Position numbers and translations under genes: made by a program. A stretch of 64,000 nt of DNA, taken from contig CM056581.1 of the NCBI GenBank assembly GCA_029721435.1, positions 73,456,712-73,520,711 of the forward strand. Direction: 5' to 3'. The stretch comes from Gymnothorax reevesii (taxonomy: Eukaryota > Chordata > Actinopteri > Anguilliformes > Muraenidae). Below, piece after piece: positions 48,091 through 61,303 of this stretch (position 1 is the stretch's first letter; every line of letters begins with the position of its first letter). The notes beneath the pieces were generated by a model. That model searched no databases. It worked only from the letters and a program-made list of their open reading frames with translations, and was not told the DNA's origin.

Positions 48091-51000
48091 TTAAAGCTGC
48101 AAGCAGCGTTGAAAGGGCCCTCGCCCCCCCTGTGCACATTGGGGTGGCAGCAAGATCTTGATGGCTGCAGGTGTCCATTCAGAGCCATTGGACACAGCTG
48201 GACCGCGTACAATGTGGTTTCCTGATGGGAGTGCAAAAATTTTCTGGAGGGCGCTATGATACCATTTTGACTTGCCTGTGCACAAAATCTACACCACAGT
48301 AATCATAATACGGGGCTCCATGAGTGTTTTGATTTTTGTAAATTTTCCAGCATGTTTAGACTTTCAAAAGAGCAATTCTTTTATAAATATTATTGGGGGC
48401 GCTATAGAGCCGTTATGCCACATTTAGTGCCAATTGATAGATGATATTAAACAAAATAAGACATTTATAATTTGTGCAAGGTTTTGCAAGTTTTGAAGCA
48501 TCCTAAGGCCTTAAAACGTGTCTTCAGAAAAATTTGGAAAAACACAGAAAATAGCTCATAGCTCACTTCCTGTTTGGCCAAAACATTACCCGGAATGACG
48601 AATGCAACGATCACACCAAATTTCATGAACATTCAAGCACTTTTATCTTTACATGACCATATCTAGAGGGCGCTGTGGAGCCACCTAGCACCTCCCGATC
48701 CAATATTAGCATATGTTTTTACTTCGGAGAACAATTTTATCAAGCAGAAGAAGGTTCGGGCAAATCCCACAAAGTAAGTGGCAGTAAAACCAACTCCCTG
48801 TTTCATGGCAGAATATCAAAATTCGCCGCGAAGCCACGGATACATTGTTCGATGAAATCAAAATTGCTTCGCAATTTAACATTAGCAAGGTCTTAAGATA
48901 ATATTTGCCAAATATTAAGTTGATCGGATAAAATCTCTAGGAGGGGTTTTTTAAAGTACGACGCCTGTGAATGGCAAAAAATCAAAAAAAGTTGCAATTT
49001 CAATTAAAAATGGCGGACTTCCTGTTGAGTCTAGGTCATGGCACCAAGAGACTTTTTTTTAGTTTTCAGCATATTCCACATGTCTACCGAATTTCATACA
49101 TGTAGGTTTACCAGGCTGCGAGGGCTGCTTATTTGAAATTATCCAGGGGGCGCTATTATGACAATTTTGCCAAGCCTATATATAAGCTTTTTATCAGAGT
49201 AATACAAATGATGATTTTTATACATTTACAAAATTTTGTGAGTTTTTGAACATGCTGAGACCCTCAAAAGAGCAATTCTTTTTAAAATCTGATTGGGGGC
49301 GCTATAGAGCCATGGTGCCAAATTTAGTGCAAATTGATGTAGAAGATTGAATATAATAAGACAATTATAATTTGTGCAACTTTTTGCAGGATTTCGAGTA
49401 TTCTTAGGCTTCCAAATATGTGTTAGTAAAATTTGGAGAAACGCAGGAAATGGCTCATAGCTCACTTCCTGTTTGGCCAAAAAATTCCAAAAAAATTACC
49501 ATAACCTGGCATGACAAATGCAATGATCAAACCAAATTTCATGAACATTCAAGCACTTTTATCTCAACATGGTTGTGTCAAGAGGGTGCTGTGGAGCCAC
49601 CTGACCACACCCAATCTAATATCAACATATAGTTCTACTTGGAAGTAGACTCTTATGAAGCCTGTAAAGTTTTGCGCAAATCTCACAAAGCATGTGCGCG
49701 GAAAACCAACTTCCTGTTTCATGGCGGAGCATTGAAATTTGCCGCGACGCCACGGATACAAAGTTCAATGAATCCGAAAAAGCTTCGCAATTTAACATCG
49801 ACAACGTCTTTTGATGTCATATGCAAAATTTTAAGTTGATCGGATAAAATCTCTAAGAGGAGTTCGTTAAAGTAGGACGCCTGTGAATGGCAAAAAATCA
49901 AAAAAAGTTGCAATTTCAATTAAAAATGGCGGACTTCCTGTTGAGTCTAAGTCATGGCACCAAGAGACTTTGTTTTAGGTCTCAGGATATTCCACATGTC
50001 CACCGAAGTTCATACATGCAGGTCAACCACGGTGCGAGGGCTACTTTTTTGAAATTTTCCAGGGGGCGCAATAATGCCATTTTGCCACGCCAATATGTAC
50101 ATTTTTATCAGTGTGATAGGAATGATGGTCTTTAGAATTGTACAAAATTTTGTGAGTTTTTGAGCATGCTGAGACCCTCAAAAAGGCAATTATTTGATAA
50201 ATCTGATTGGGGGCGCTATAGAGCCATAATGCCTCATTTACTGCCAATTATTGTCTCAAATTGAAGGCAATTGGACAAATATAATTTTTGCTAAGTTTTA
50301 CAAGTTTTCAAGTATGCTAAAGCCTTCAAATGTGTGTTCGTAAAATTTGGAATAACGCAGGAAATGGCTCATAGCGCACTTCCTGTTTGGCCGAAAAATT
50401 TCAAAAAAATAATTATAGCCCAAAAAAACCAATGCAATGATCAGACCAAATTTCATGAACATTCAAGCACTTTTATATCAACATGGTCGTGTGAAGAGGG
50501 CGCTGTGGAGCCACCTGACCACACCCAATCCAATATCAACATATAGTTATATTTGGAAGTAGACTACTATTAAGCCTGTAAAGTTTCACGCAAATTTCAC
50601 AATGCATGTGCACATAAAAGCAACTTCCATTTTCATGGCGAAGCATCGAAATTCGCCGCAACGCCACGGACACAATTTTCAATGAATCCAAAAAAGCTTC
50701 GCAATTTAACATGGAGAATGTCTTTAGATGGCCTGTGCCAAATTTTTAGTTGATCGGATAAAATCTCTAGGAGGAGTTCGTTAAGGTACGACGCCTGTGA
50801 ATGACAAAAAATAAAAAAAAAGGTGCAAATTCAATTAAAAATGGCGGACTTCCTGTTGAGTCTAGGTCATGGCACCAAGAGACTTTCTTTTAGGTCTTGG
50901 CATAGTACACATATCCTCCAAATTTTGTACATGTATGTTAAACACTTTGCGAGGGCTGCTTAATTGAAATATTCTAGGTGGCGCTGTAATGCGATCTTGC

Positions 51001-51674
51001 AACATCCATCTGTAAACCTCATAGCCTAGTGAAAGGTATGATCGGCTTAATATTGTTGCAACGTTACGTGAGTTTTCGAGCATGCTGAGGCCCTCAAAAA
51101 TGCAATTATGTATTAGGGGGCGCTATAGAGCCACCATGTCACACTTAGTGCCAAATGAGACATCGAATCAAAGAACTTAATATTTTTAGTCTATGAGCCA
51201 AGTTTGGTGAGATTTCGAGTATGATAAGGCCCTCAAAAATGTGTTTGTAAAATCTGAAAAAACGCAGGAAATGGCTCGTAGCTCACTTCCTGTGCGGCAA
51301 AAAAATTTCAAAAAAATTACCAAAAAAATTTATCATGACTGCTATGGCCCAATCGAATTTCGTGAGAATCAGAGCAAGTGCGTTCCAAAATGGCCGTGTG
51401 TTTGGTGGCGCTATAGAGCCACCTAGGCATGTCTAAGCACAAAAATAGTAATACTTTGCAATTTTCACCACGACTGACGTGTGGGCAAATTTTTGTGAGT
51501 TTTCGTGCATGGCAAAGCCCTCAAAAATGCGTTCTCGCAGCAGAATAAAAAGAAGAAGAAGAAGAAGAAGAAGAAGAAGAATAATAAAAATCCCATCAAA
51601 AACAATAGGTTCCTCGCACCTTCGGTGCCAGGACCCGTTCCGGGCCCTGGCACCGGTCGGTGCACGGGCCCTCA
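48091..51674 (+). repeat. Family A array 2 unit i (3584 bp, one extra 915-bp module, long tail)
   Basis: The length is the standard 2580 bp plus about 915 plus a 90-bp tail. The part from about 48742 is the same sequence that begins the headless unit d. The (GAA)n lies at about 51549-51580 and the tail at 51585-51674; the tail ends CTCA instead of CTAA, and the next head is also mutated, so this junction is older or degraded. Confidence 0.85.
51585..51674 (+). repeat. Hairpin tail module, long form with an altered end
   Basis: Same 90-bp module as at 36969-37058, but with GGTGCACGGGCCCTCA at the end: TCGGG became ACGGG and CTAA became CTCA. Confidence 0.7.
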
Positions 51675-54254
51675 TTAATGCTGCAAGCAGAGTTGAAAGG
51701 GCCCTCGCCCCCCTCGTGCACGTTGGGGTGGCAGCAAGATCTTGATGGGTGCAGGTGTCCATTAAGAGCCATTGGGCAGTGCTAGACTGTCTGCATTGTG
51801 GTTTCCTGAGGGGAGTGCAAAAATTTTCTAGAGGGCGCTACGATACCGTTTTGACATGCCTGTGTGCAAAATCTACAACAAGGTAACCGTAATGTCAGGC
51901 TCCATGAGTGTGTTATTTTTTTTAAATTTTCCAATATGTTTAGACAATCAAAGAGGCAATACTTTTAAATATCTTACTGGGGGTGCTATAGAGCCATTAT
52001 GCCATATTTAATGCCAATTGATGGATGACATTGAAGAGAATAAGACATTTATAATGTTTGCTAGGTTTTTTAAGTTTTGGAGCATTCTAAGGCCTGAAAA
52101 CATGAGTTCGTAAAATTTGGAAAAACGCAGGAAATAGCTCATAGCTCACTTCCTGTTTTTGCAATAATTTTCAAAAAATTAACCATTGCCCAGAATGACT
52201 AATGCAATGATCACCCCAAATTTCATGAACATTCAAGCACTTTTAACTGAACATGGCCGTATCTAGAGGGCGCTGTGGAGCCACCTGGCCACTCGCTGTC
52301 TAATATTAGCATATATTTATACTTTGGAGCACAATATTATCCAGCTTGTAAAGTTTCAGGCAAATCCAACAAAGTATGTGGGAGTAAAAGCAATTTCCTG
52401 TTTCATGGCGGGACATAAAAATTAGCCACGACGCCACGGATACACCGTTGCATCAATCCAAAAAAGCTTCGCAATTTAATATCATCAAAGTCTTGACATA
52501 ATACAAGCCAAATTTTAAGTTGATCGGATAAAATTTCTAGGAGGAGTTCGTTAAAGTACGAAACCTGTGAATGGCAAACAATCCAAAAAAGTTGCAATTT
52601 CAATTAAAAATGGCGCACTTCCTGTTGAGTCTAGTTCATGGCACCAAGAGACTTTTTTTTAGGTCTTGGCATAGTACACATGTCCACCGAATTTTGTACA
52701 TGTATGTTAAACACCCTGCGAGGGCTGCTTAATTAAAATTTTACACGGGGCGCTATAATGACATTTTTGCCATGCCAATATGTAAGCTTTTTATCAGAGT
52801 ATTATGAATGATGGTCTTAATACATTTACAAAATTTTCTGAGTTTTCGAACATGTTGAGACCCTCAAAAAGGCAATTCTTTTATAAATCTGATTGGGGGC
52901 GCTATAGAGCCATTATGCCACATTAGGCTCCAATTGATGGATGACATTGAAGAGAATAAGACAATTATAATTTGTGCAAGGTTTTGCAAGCTTTGGAGTA
53001 TTCTACGGCTTTCAAACGTGCGTTCGTAAAATTTATAAAAACGCAGGAAATAGCTCAAAACTCACTTCCTGTTCGGCAGAAAAATTTCAAAAAATTAGTC
53101 ATTGCCTGCAATGATGAATGCAATGATCAAACAAAATTTCATGAACATTCAAGCACTTTTATCTTAACATGGCCATATCTAGAGGGAGCTGTGGAGCCAC
53201 CTGACCACTCCCGATCTAAAATTAGCATATGTTTATACTTAGGCGGACAATTTAATCAAGCCTGTGAAGTTTCCCGCAAATCTCACAGAGCATGTATGCG
53301 TAAAACCAACTTCCTGTTTCATGGCGGACAATCGAAATTCGCCGCAGCGCCACGGATACAAAGTTCGATGAATCCAAAAAAGCTTCGCAATTTAACATTG
53401 ACAAGGTCTTCAGATGTCATAAGCGAAATTTTGAGTTGGTAGGATAAAATCTGTAGGAGGAGTTCGTTAAAGTTCGACGCCTGTGAATGGCAAAAAATAA
53501 AAAAAATTTGCTAATTCAATTAAAAATGGCGGAGTTCCATTTGAGTGTAGATCATGGCACCAAGAAACTTTTTTTTTGGTCTTGGCATAGTGCACATGTC
53601 CACCGAATTTTGTACATGTAGCTTAAACACGCTGCGAGGGCTGCTTCATTGAAATTTTCTAGGTGGCGCTGTAATGCAATTTTGCCACATTTATCTGTAA
53701 ACCCTATATTCTTGTTAATAGTATGATCAGCTTAATATGTTTGCAAAGTTTTGTGAGTTTTCGAGCATGGTGATGCCTTCAAAAATGCAATTATGTACTA
53801 GGGGGCGCTATAGAGCCACCATGTCATACCCAGTGCAAAATGAGATATTAAATCGAACAAGTTAATATTGTTAGTCTATGAGCCAAGTTTGGTGAGTTTT
53901 CGAGTATGATAAAACCCTCAAAAAAGTGTTCGTAAAATCTGAAAAAACGCAGAAAATGGCTCATAGCTCACTTCCTGTGAGGCAAAAAAAGTTCAAAAAA
54001 ATTGACAAAAAAATTTAGGATGACTACTATGACCATACCAAATTTCGTAAGAATCCAAGCAAGTGCGTTCCAATATAGCCGTGTGTTTGGTGGCGCTATA
54101 GAGCCACTGGGGCATGTCCAAGCACAAAATTAATAATAATTTGTAATTTTCACCACGTCTGATGTGTGGGCAAATTTTTGTGAGTTTTTGTGCATGGCAA
54201 AGCCTTCAAAAATGCGTTCTTGCAGCAGAATAAAAAGAAGAAGAAGAAGAAGAA
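51675..54254 (+). repeat. Family A array 2 unit j (2580 bp), altered head
   Basis: Exactly the standard length, with three 915-bp modules. The head reads TTAATGCTGCAAGCAGAG, which breaks the palindrome at its outer bases. It ends in (GAA)n at about 54235-54254 without a hairpin tail. Its first 600 bp are closest to unit k. Confidence 0.85.
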
Positions 54255-56987
54255 TTAAAGCTGCAAGCAGCGTTGAAAGGGCCCTCGCCCCCCTCGTGCA
54301 CGTTGGGGTGGCAGCAAGATCCTGATGGGTGCAGGTGTCCATTAAGAGCCATTGGGCACTGCTAGACTGTGTGCATTGTGGTTTCCTGAGGGAAGTGCAA
54401 AAATGTTCTAGAGGGCGCTACGATACCATTTTGACATGCCTGTGTGCAAAATCTACAACAAGGTAATCGTAATGTCAGGCTCCATGAGTGTGTTGATTTG
54501 TGTAAATTTTCCAATATGTTTAGACGATCAAAGAGGCAATACTTTTAAATATCTGACTGGGGGCGCTATTGAGCCATTATGCCATATTTAATGCCAATTG
54601 ATGGATGACATTGAAGAGAATAAGACATTTATAATGTTTGCTAGGTTTTTTAAGGTTTGAAGCATTCTAAGGCCTGAAAATTTGAGTTCGTAAAATTTGG
54701 AAAAACGCAGGAAATAGCTCATAGCTCACTTCCTGTTTATGCAATAATTTTCAAAAAATTAACCATCGCCCAGAATGACTAATGCAATGATCACCCCAAA
54801 TTTCATGAACATTCAAGCACTTTTAACTTAACATGGCCGTATCTAGAGGGCGTCGTGGAGCCACCTGGCCACTCCCTATCTAATATTAGCATATAGTTAT
54901 ACTTTGGAGGAAAATATTATCAAGCTTGGAAACTTTCAGGCAAATCGAACAAAGTATGTGGGAGTAGAAGCAATTTCCTGTTTCATGGCGGGACATCAAA
55001 ATTCGCCGCGACGCCACGGATACACCGTTGCATCAATCCAAAAAAGCTTCGCAATTTAACATCAGCAAGGTCTTTGGATATTACTTGCCAAATATTAAGT
55101 TGATCGGATAAAATCTCTAGGAGGAGTTCGTTAAAGTACGACGCCTGTGAATGGCAAAAAATCAAAAAAAGTTGCAATTTCAATTAAAAATGGCGGACTT
55201 CCTGTTGGGTCTAGGTCATGGCACCAAGTGACTTTGTTTTAGGTCTCAGGATATTCCACATGTCCACCGAAGTTCATACATGCAGGTCAACCACGGTGCG
55301 AGGGCTACTTTTTTGAAATTTTCCAGGGGGCGCTATAATGCCATTTTTGCCACGCCAATATGTACATTTTTATCTGTGTAAAAGGAATGATGGTCTTTAG
55401 AATTGTACAAAATTTTGTGAGTTTTTGAGCATGGTGAGACCCTCAAAAAGGCAATTATTTGAAAAATCTGATTGGGGGCGCTATCGAGCCATAATGCCTC
55501 ATTTACTGCCAATTATTGTCTCAAATTGAAGACAATTGGACAAATATAATTTTTGCAAAGTTTTACAAGTTTTCAAATATGCTAAAGCTTTCAAATGTGT
55601 GTTCGTAAAATTTGGAATAACGCAGGAAATGGCTCATAGCGCACTTCCTGTTTGACCGAAAAATTTCAAAAAAATAATTATAGCCCAAAAAAACCAATGC
55701 AATGATCAGACCAAATTTCATGAACATTCAAGCACTTTTATATCAACATGGTCGTGTGAAGAGGGCGCTGTGGAGCCACCTGACCACACCCAATCCAATA
55801 TCAACATATAGTTATATTTGGAAGTAGACTACTATTAAGCCTGTAAAGTTTCACGCAAATCTCACAAAGCATGTGCTCATAAAAGCAACTTCTATTTTCA
55901 TGGCGGAACATTGAAATTCGCCGCAACGTCACGGACACAATTTTCGATGAATCCAAAAAAGCTTCACAATTTAACATGGAGAATGTCTTTAGATGGCCTG
56001 TGCCAAATTTTTAGTTGATCGGATAAAATCTCTAGGAGAAGTTCGTTAAAGTACGACGCCTGTGAATGACAAAAAATAAAAAAAAGTTGCAAATTCAATT
56101 AAAAATGGCGGACTTCCTGTTGAGTCTAGGTCATGGCACCAAGAGACTTTTTTTTAGGTCTTGGCATAGTACACATGTCCACCGAATTTTGTACATGTAT
56201 GTTAAACACCCTGCGAGGGCTGCTTAATTGAAATATTCTAGGTGGCGCTGTAATGCAATCTTGCCACAGCCATCAGTAAACCTCATAGCCTAGTGAAGGG
56301 TATGATGGGCTTAATATCGTTGCAAAGTCACGTGAGTTTTCGAGCATGCTGAGGCCCTCAAAAATGCAATTATGTATTAGGGGGCGCTATAGAGCCACCA
56401 TGTCACACTTAGTGCCAAATGAGACATCGAATCAAAGATCTTAATATTTTTAGTCTATGAGCCAAGTTTGGTGAGTTTTCGAATATGATAAAGCCCTCTA
56501 AAATGTATTTGTAAAATCTGAAAAAACGCAGGAAATGGCTCGTAGCTCACTTCCTGTGCGGCAAAAAAATTTCAAAAAAATTACCATAAAAATTAATCAT
56601 GACTGCTATGGCCCAATCGAATTTCGTGAGAATCCGAGCAAGTGCGTTCCAAAATGGCCGCGTGTTTGGTGGCGCTATAGAGCCACCTAGGCATGTCAAA
56701 GCACAAAAATAGTAAAACTTTGAAATTTTCACCACGACTGACGTGTGGGCAAATTTTTGTGAGTTTTCGTGCATGGCAAAGCCCTCAAAAATGCGTTCTC
56801 GCAGCAGAATAAAAAGAAGAAGAAGAAGAAGAAGAAGAAGAAGAAGAAGAAGAAGAAGAAGAAGAAGAATAATAAAAATCCATTCAAAAACAATAGGTTC
56901 CTGGCACCGGTCGGTGCTCGGGCCCTAATAATAAAAATCCCATCAAAAACAATAGGTTCCTGGCACCGGTCGGTGCTCGGGCCCTAA
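54255..56987 (+). repeat. Family A array 2 unit k (2733 bp) with a double tail
   Basis: Three modules, then a 56-base (GAA)n tract (about 56813-56868) and two short tails. The second half (about 55190-56800) is very similar to unit i (49950-51540), so units j and k share one ancestry at the head and units i and k another downstream. Confidence 0.85.
56870..56987 (+). repeat. Hairpin tail in two tandem copies (59 bp each)
   Basis: 56870-56928 and 56929-56987, both ending GGTGCTCGGGCCCTAA. The first has a CCATTC variant where the second has the usual CCCATC. The copies join CTAA to TAATAAAAATCC. Confidence 0.8.
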
Positions 56988-58639
56988 TTAAAGCTGCAAG
57001 CAGCGTTGAAAGTGCCCTCGCCCCCCCTGTGCACATTGGGGTGGCAGCAAGATCTTGATGGCTGCAGGTGTCCATTCAGAGCCATTGGACACAGCTGGAC
57101 CGCGTACAATGTGGTTTCCTGATGGGAGTGCAAAAATTTTCTGGAGGGCGCTATGATACCATTTTGACTTGCCTGTGCACAAAATCTCCAACACAGTAAT
57201 CGAAATACGGGGCTCCATGAGTGTTTTTGATTTTTGTAAATTTTCCAGCATGTTTAGACTTTCAAAAGAGCAATTCTTTTATAAATATTATTGGGGGCGC
57301 TATAGAGCCATTATGCCCCATTTAGTGCCAATTGATGGATGTATTGAAGAGAATAAGACAGTTCTAATTTTTGCAAGGTTTTGCAAGTTTTGGAGCATTC
57401 TAAGGCCTTAAAACGTGTGTTCGTAAAATTTGGAAAAACGCAGGAAATAGCTCATAGCTCACTTCCTGTTCAGCAAAAAAATTTCAAAAAATTAACGATT
57501 GCGGGGAATGACTAATGCAATGATCACATCAAATTTCCTGAACATTCAAGCACTTTTATCTGAACATGGCCATATCTAGAGGGCGCTGTGGAGCCACCTG
57601 GCACCTCTCGAATACAAATTGTCATATATCTTTACTTGGGCGGACAATTTTATCAAGCTTGGAAAGTTTCAGGCAAATCCCACAAAGTATGTGGAAGTGA
57701 AAGCAACTTCCTGTTTCATGGCAGGACATCAAAATTCGCCGTGACGCCACGGATGCATCGTTCGATGAAATCAAAAAAGCTTCGCAATTTAATATTGGCA
57801 AGGTCTTTAAATATTATATGCCAAATTTTGAGTTCATCAGATAAAATCTCTAGGAGGAGTTCGTTAAAGTACGACACCTGTGAATGGCAAAAAATCCAAA
57901 AAATTTGCGAATTCAATTAAAAATGGTGGACTTCCTGTTGAGTCTAGGTCATGGCACCAAGAGACTTTTTTGTAGGTCTTGGTATCGTCCACATGTCCAC
58001 CGAATTTAATACATGCAGGTCAATCACGGTGAGAGGGCTGCTTCATTGAAATTTTCTAGGTGGTGCTATAATGCCATTTTGCCACGCTTTGCTGTAAAAC
58101 CTATATGATAGTACAACGTTTAATTGGCTTAATAGGTCCACCAAATTTGGTGAGTTTTTGAGCATGTTGAAGCCCTCAAAAATGTAATTATGCATTAGGG
58201 GGCGCTATAGAGCCATAATGTCACATTTAGTGCCAAATGGGATATTAAATCGAACAACTTCATGTTGTCAACCTCTCTGTAAAGTTTGGCGAGTTTTTAA
58301 GTATGATAAGGCCCTCAAAAATGTGTTTGAAACATCTGGAGAAACGCAGGAAATGGCTCATAGCTCACTTCCTGTGCGAAGAAAAAATTTAAAAAAAATT
58401 GACAAAGCCCTTCAATATGCCTGCTACAGCCCCACTAAATTTCGAGAGAATCCAAGCAAGTGCGTTCAAATTTGCCGCGTGTTTGGTGGCGCTATAGAGC
58501 CACCGGGGCATGCTCAAGTAAATTTTCTGCAAAAAAGTAAATTTTTCTCAAGGCCTGATGTGCGTGCCAATTTTCATGAGTTTTTGACCACGTTTAGGCC
58601 CTCAAAATTGCAATTCATTTTGGAGAAAAATAATAATAA
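56988..58639 (+). repeat. Family A array 2 unit l (1652 bp, one 915-bp module fewer)
   Basis: The length is about 928 bp below standard, and only two rounds of the box pattern are present (near 57150, 57294, 57585, 58062, 58200 and 58488). Its end differs: from about 58515 the sequence is not that of the other units, and it closes with GGAGAAAAATAATAATAA, so it has an AAT tract instead of GAA and no hairpin tail. Confidence 0.82.
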
Positions 58640-61303
58640 TTAAAGCTGCAAGCAGCGTTGAAAGGGCCCTCGCCCCCCCTGTGTACATTGGGGTGGCAGC
58701 AAGATCTTGATGGCTGCAGGTGTCCATTCAGAGCCATTGGACACATCTGGACCGCGTACAATGTGGTTTCCTGATGTGAGTGCAAAAATTTTCTGGAGGG
58801 CGCTATGATACCATTTTGACTTGCCTGTGCACAAAATCTACAACACAGTAATCGTAATATGGGGCTCCATGATTGTTTTGATTTTTGTAAATTTTCCAGC
58901 ATGTTTAATCTTTCAAAAGAGCAATTCTTTTATAAATATTATTGGGGGCGCTATGGAGCCATTATGCCCCATTTAGTGCCATTTGATGGATGTATTGAAG
59001 AGAAGAAGACAGTTCTAATTTTTGGATGGTTTTGCAAGTTTTGGAGCATTCTAAGGCCTTAAAACGTGTGTTCGTAAAATTTGGAAAAACACAGGAAATA
59101 GCTCATAGCTCTCTTCCTGTTTGGCAAAAAAAATTTCAAAAAATTTACAATTGCGGAGAATGACGAATGCAATGATCATACCAAATTTCATGAACTTTCA
59201 AGCACTTTTAACTGAACATGGCCATATCTAGAGGGCGCTGTGGAGCCACCTGGCACCTCTCGATATAAAATAAGCATATATCTATACTTGGGCGGACAAT
59301 TTTATCAAGCTTGGAAAGTTTCAGTCAAATCCCACAAAGTATGTGGAATTGAAAGCAACTTCCTGTTTCATGGCAGGACATCAAAATTCTCCATGACGCC
59401 ACGGATGCATCGTTCAATGAAATCAAAAAAGCTTCGCAATTTAACGTCAGCAAGGTTTTTTGATATAATATGCCAAATTTTAAGTTGATCGGATAAAATC
59501 TCTAGGAGGAGTTCGTTAAAGTACGACACCTGTGAATGGCAGAAAAAATCCAAAAAATTTGCAATTTCAATTAAAAATGGCGGACTTCCTGTTGAGTCTA
59601 GGTCATGGCACCAAGAGACTTTTTTGTAGGTCTCGGCATATTCCACATGTCTACCGAATTTCATACATTTAGGTTTACCAGGCTGCGAGGGCTGCTTATT
59701 TAAAATTTTCCAGGGGGCGCTATAGTGACATTTTTGCCATGTCTATATATAAGTTTTTTGTCAGAGTAATACGAATGATGGTCTTTATACATTTACAAAA
59801 TTTTGTGAGTTTTAGAATATGCTGAGACCCTCAAAATGGCAATTCTTTTAAAAATCTGATTGGGGCGCTATAGAGCCATTGTGCCAAATTTAGTGCAAAT
59901 TGATATATAAAATTGAAGATAATAAGACAATTATAATTTGTGCAACTTTTTGCAAGATTTCGAGTATTCTTAAGCATCCAAACATGTGTTTATAAAATTT
60001 GGAAAAACGCAGGAAATGGCGCATAGCTCACTTTCTGTTTAGCCAAAAAATTTCAAAAAAATCAATATAACCCGACATGAACAAAGCAATTATCACACCA
60101 AATTTCATGAACATTCAAGCACTTTTATCTCAACATGGCCGTTTCAAGAGGGCGCTGTGGAGCCACCTGACCACAACCAATGTAATATCAACATATAGGT
60201 CTACTTGGAAGTAGACTCCTATAAAGCCTGTAAAGTTTCGCGCAAATTTCCCAAAGCATGTGCGCGTAAAACCAACTTCCTGTTTCATGGCGGAACATCG
60301 AAATTCGCCGCGACGCCACGGATACAAAGTTCAATGAATCCAAAAAAGCTTCGCAATTTAACATCGAGAAGATCTTAAGATGTTAAATTCAAAATTTTAA
60401 GTTGATCTGATAAAATCTCTAGGAGGAGTTCGTTAAAGTACGAAGCCTGTGAATGGCAAAAAATTTAAAAAATTTGCAAATTCAATTAAAAATGGCGAAC
60501 TTCCTGTGGAGTCTAGGTAATGGCACCTCAGACTTTTTTTTAGGTCTTGGCATAGTACACATGTCCACCGAATTTTGTACATGTAGGTCAAACACGCTGC
60601 GAGGGCTGCTTCATTGAAATTTTTTAGGTGGCGCTGTAATGCAATTTTGCCACATCCATCTGTAAATCCTAAATTTTAATAAAAAGTAAGACCAGCTTAA
60701 TATGTTTGCAAAGTTTTGTGAGTTTTCAAGCATGCTGAGGTCCTCAAAAATGCAATTATGTATTAGGGGGCGCTATAGAGCTACCATGTCACACTTAGTG
60801 CCAAATGAGATATTGAATCAAAAAACGTAATATTTCTAGTCTATGAGCCAAGTTTGGTGAGTTTTCGAGTATGATAAAACCCTCAAAAATGTGTTCGTAA
60901 AATCTGAAAAAACGCAGGAAATGGCTCATAGCTCACTTCCTGTGAGGCAAAAAAATTTCAAAAAAATTTGCAAAAAAATTTTTGATGACTACTATGACTC
61001 TATAAAATTTCGTGAGAATCCGAGCAAGTGCGTTCCAAAATGGCCGCGTGTTTGGTGGCGCTATAGAGCCACCGGGGCATGTCCAAGCACAAAAATAATA
61101 ATACTTTGCAATTTTTACGACGACTGACGTGTGGGCAAATTTTTGTGAGTTTTCGTGCATGGCAAATCCCTCAAAAATGCGTTCTCGCAGCAGTATAAAA
61201 AGAAGAAGAAGAAGAAGAAGAAGAATAAAAATCCCATCAAAAACAATAGGTTCCTCGCACCTTCGGTGCCAGGACCTGGCACCGGTCGGTGCTCGGGCCC
61301 TAA
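58640..61303 (+). repeat. Family A array 2 unit m (2664 bp) with a tail
   Basis: Standard three modules. The first part is close to units e and g, and the later part (from about 60000) to units g and h, so this is another mosaic. It ends in (GAA)n at about 61199-61225 and a 78-bp tail at 61226-61303 that has one of the three foldbacks shortened. Confidence 0.85.
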
